64,000 nucleotides of DNA from Sphagnum compactum (lineage: Eukaryota > Bryophyta > Sphagnopsida > Sphagnales): positions 7,440,001 through 7,504,000 of the forward strand of contig OZ234498.1 of the NCBI GenBank assembly GCA_965153455.1. Direction: 5' to 3'. The position numbers and the translations under genes were made by a program. Below, one piece after another: positions 61,266 through 64,000 of the stretch. Below the pieces are notes generated by a model. That model searched no databases. It was not told where the DNA came from and worked only from the letters and a program-made list of their open reading frames with translations. How positions within the stretch are numbered: position 1 is the stretch's first letter; each line of letters opens with the position of its first letter.

Positions 61266-62819
61266 AAAATGGCCTTATGGAGGTTAGAATAGAAAAGATG
61301 TAGGTATTGCATAATGTACATTTTGATCTTTGTAAACCTTAAACAAGTGAATTATAAAATGTGCATATGGGATTATTTAAGTTTTGATTTTTACATCTGA
61401 AGCATTAAAAAGATGACAAAAAAGAAGACATATATGATTAACCATATACCTATCAAACAAATATGATTAGAATAAAATAACATATTAATAAAAGATGTAC
61501 AAAAATGGGTGGATAAAAAAATGTTGAAGAACCCAATGAAAAAAAAGGGTCATCTATAGTATATCCAAGGACGAAAGTTCAAAAAGTGGGTAGTCCAAAA
61601 AAATGAAGGGGTTAAAAAAACCTAGCATATTATATATAGTGGAAACTTTAAACCATATCACTATCTATAATGCCATGTTAAGTTCAATAAGCAGCTACCG
61701 CCTTTGTAGCCCTTGTTGCATGACGAACAATGTATAGATGGCGGTGTTGCATCTTGACATGAATTACAGTTGCAACTCCTCCTTTGTTGTGCCCTAAACT
61801 CTATAAACACCCAAAAACCACCAAATTAAACCCTAACACACCTTGGATGAAACAAATTTATCAAAAATACAAACATTGATTATTATTTTTACTTACCTTC
61901 CATGAATCATTATAGATTCATGGAAATCCAATATAGCTGTCAACTTTTATGTTTGACTCTTTTTAATGGATTCTTGATCCCAATTTTTGACATCCCATGC
62001 CATTTTTAATCTTTGTGCATATGCAGAATAAGTTGATTAGATCATCTCTTATAAATCTTCGTCCTTCTCCATCTGTGATGTTGCATCTCAAAGCACATTT
62101 CCCATGCCTTAGACATTAAGACCGAACACTTTGAATATGTGTTGTGAAGTTAACTTGACCAAAGCTGGTTTTGGTAATGGTGGACATGGTTGTGCATTTT
62201 AGGGTTTAGGGTCAAGGACTTCCTTCAAGAATTGAAGGCCTCCCAGGTTTGGCCTTCTTTGCCATTAAACCGTGCACCTCCCCTAAATGTTTGATCAACA
62301 ACCATTTGGCACAATATGAAACAATGCAAGTGCCAACTTTACACTACCATTTTGACCCATCCTTAATCCATTTTTTGTCTTTTCGAGCCATTTTAGGTGG
62401 ACAAGGGGGTGTTGGTGGTTAAATGGGGTCAGTTTCAGTCTTTAAACTTGAACCACAAACCCCCAAAAAGTAAGCTTTTACATTTTAATAAAAAAAAACC
62501 CTAACCTTAAACCTTAAAAACAAGATCACAACACAAAATGCAAGTATTACAAACAAAACTAACTTCTTTTCAAATATTGCAATGAATTTTTTTTAAAAAA
62601 AATTCCCACGCCTTCCATCAAATGATGAAAGGTGTAGGTATAATTAAACTTAAAAATTTTGTATAATTTTTAAAAATCAATTAAATAAAGTCTAATTTAT
62701 GTAAATTATACAATAATTTAACCTATCATTTGGATTAAACACAATCACCATGGCCAACTTTAAATTGCATTGAGTACTTGTTTCATCAAGTATGGGTTCC
62801 CCAACTTTTAATTTTGATG

Positions 62820-62990
62820 TAGCAACATTTTGTTCTTTAGTTGCCAATTTTGATACAACAACATTTTGTTCTTCAATTGCCAATTCTGGTGCAAGAACAT
62901 TTTGCTCCTTAGTTGCCAATTCTGATGCAACAACATTTTTTTTTTTCAATTGCCAATTCTGGTGAAACAACATTTTACTTTTGAACTTCC
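62820..62990. repeat. 36-bp tandem repeat, about five copies
   Basis: The unit AACATTTTGTTCTTTAGTTG, then CCAATTTTGATACAAC, is repeated with substitutions. On the minus strand a 101-residue open frame (62692-62997) reads it as a 12-residue repeat of the type ELATKEQNVVAS. Whether this is a real coding exon cannot be judged; no family is recognised. Confidence 0.75.
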
Positions 62991-63219
62991 CGATCACAAC
63001 AAACCTTCTTCAATTTCTTTTTTTCTACCCATTGTAATCTTACAAATTCAAACAAAAACTTTAATAAACAACCATATTGATTTTTTATTGTTTCCAAAAG
63101 ACTAAAACCATAAACATGAGCTGCTCTCCATTTGAAAGTTGAAAGGAGCACCAACAGGAGTTGATGACAACATGTAGAACAAAAACAGTGATGACATGAA
63201 GAAAAAGAGTGACGACACC

Positions 63220-63720
63220 CGTGTTGTCACCTTCTTCACAACAAAGGAAGGACAAAAGAAGACAACATTGTTGTTGTCGTCCTTTTCGCAGCAAAACAAG
63301 GAAAAAAAAGACAATGACATTACTATCATCATCCTTTTCGCAGCAAACCAAACAAAAAATAAAATGACAACAACAATGCCATCATCATCTTCTTCTCAAA
63401 TAGTGAGAAGAAGAAGACGATGGTAGCTATCGTCATCCTCTTCACAACAAAACAAGGAAAAAAAGACGATGACATTGTTATTATCATCTTCTTCATAGCA
63501 AAATAAGGAAAACAAAAAGATGGCGACATTGTTACCATCATTTTCTTCTTTTCAAACAATGAGAAGAAGAAGACGATGCAGTTGTTGTCGTCTTCTTCAC
63601 AACAAAACAACGAAAAAAAAAGATGACAACATTATTATCGTTGTCTTCTTCACATCAAAACAACGAAAAAAAAGATGACAACATTTCTACTGTCATCTTC
63701 TTCTTCTCAAAGAATGACAA
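63220..63720. repeat. About ten copies of a 50-56-bp unit in a trimeric higher-order pattern
   Basis: Anchors such as CTTCTTCACAACAAAACAA occur near 63229, 63283, 63333, 63388, 63437, 63488, 63544, 63591, 63644 and 63697. Every third unit (63388, 63544, 63697) carries the variant CTTCTCAAAxA(G/A)TGA, giving a period of about 155 bp. Frames on both strands stay open for long stretches because of composition only. Confidence 0.75.
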
Positions 63721-64000
63721 CAAAAAAAAGATTGAAAATAAAAAAGGAGAAGGGAGGGAGCTTACCTTCAAGCTCAAGCGTTTGCCATTGAGTTGAAGCT
63801 CCAAGCTCCCTTGTGTTGCCACTTTCCTAAGCTCCCTCGCGTCTCCACATTCCTAAGCTCGCCTCGAAGCTCTAGTGATGGAGGTGAGATGAAGGAAGCA
63901 AAACCTGAGGGAGAGAAAATGAATTTAGGTTTAGGAAGGGAGGAGGTAGGTAGGGAGGAGGGGAAAACTTTGGGGCAGAGAAGAGGGCTGAAAAAACCCT
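63721..64000. other. GA/CT-rich window end
   Basis: Purine-rich sequence following the trimeric array. Words such as CTTACCTTCAAGCTC could hold a minus-strand splice acceptor or donor, but no exon can be supported before the window ends. Confidence 0.3.

Noticed and set aside
63085-63610. Cys/Phe/Met-rich minus-strand frames as membrane proteins
   Set aside because: They coincide exactly with the 50-56-bp array; composition alone explains the open frames and apparent hydrophobicity.

Overview
This window is nuclear DNA from a streptophyte (a green plant in the broad sense). Its genes are split by short spliceosomal introns and include a plant-type limit dextrinase, an ABA/WDS (ASR) protein, a TATA-binding protein with the plant C-terminus, and telo-box promoters. 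Several proteins differ from the flowering-plant consensus at positions where they look more ancestral: the TBP, the ribosomal protein SA, and a pullulanase that keeps a CBM41-like module. I infer an early-diverging streptophyte (a bryophyte or a charophyte alga), but the sequence alone does not fix the species.

Layout. The first 48.5 kb is the gene-bearing part. At 589-2652 (+) lies the 3' part of a two-S1-domain RNA-binding protein gene that begins before the window. At 4134-15870 (+) is a roughly 31-exon chloroplast limit dextrinase/pullulanase gene. At 17361-19214 (-) is 40S ribosomal protein SA, divergent from TBP at 20286-23916 (+). At 27550-29956 (-) is an uncharacterised, probably plastid-targeted membrane protein. 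After about 6 kb of AT-rich spacer comes an intronless HMG-CoA synthase (36920-38335, +). Then follow an ASR-type stress protein (42445-43238, -), a possible orphan first exon in a CpG-rich patch (43615-43666, +), and an FtsJ/RrmJ-type rRNA methyltransferase (45029-46967, -).

The remaining DNA is repeat-rich. Two AT-rich blocks (about 30.4-36.2 kb and 48.5-64 kb) hold no gene I can support. They contain MITE-like elements, a 1.52-kb tandem duplication, and several minisatellite arrays with 36-, 53-, about 52- and about 70-bp units. An array with a 123-155-bp unit and alternating higher-order structure sits just beyond the methyltransferase gene. Simple repeats (CT, GA, CTT/GAA, GT, TAA, AT) and long G or C runs are common and enter genes: exon 1 of the dextrinase is largely expanded triplets.

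The genes are independent housekeeping or metabolic loci (starch debranching, translation, transcription initiation, mevalonate pathway, rRNA methylation, desiccation response), not an operon-like system. The most interesting points are the CBM41-like module on a plant-type limit dextrinase, the intronless HMG-CoA synthase, the GC-AG intron in TBP, the ASR gene with histidine-rich ends, and the structured satellite arrays. All exon boundaries were read by eye from splice consensus, phase and family similarity; transcript data would be needed to confirm them.
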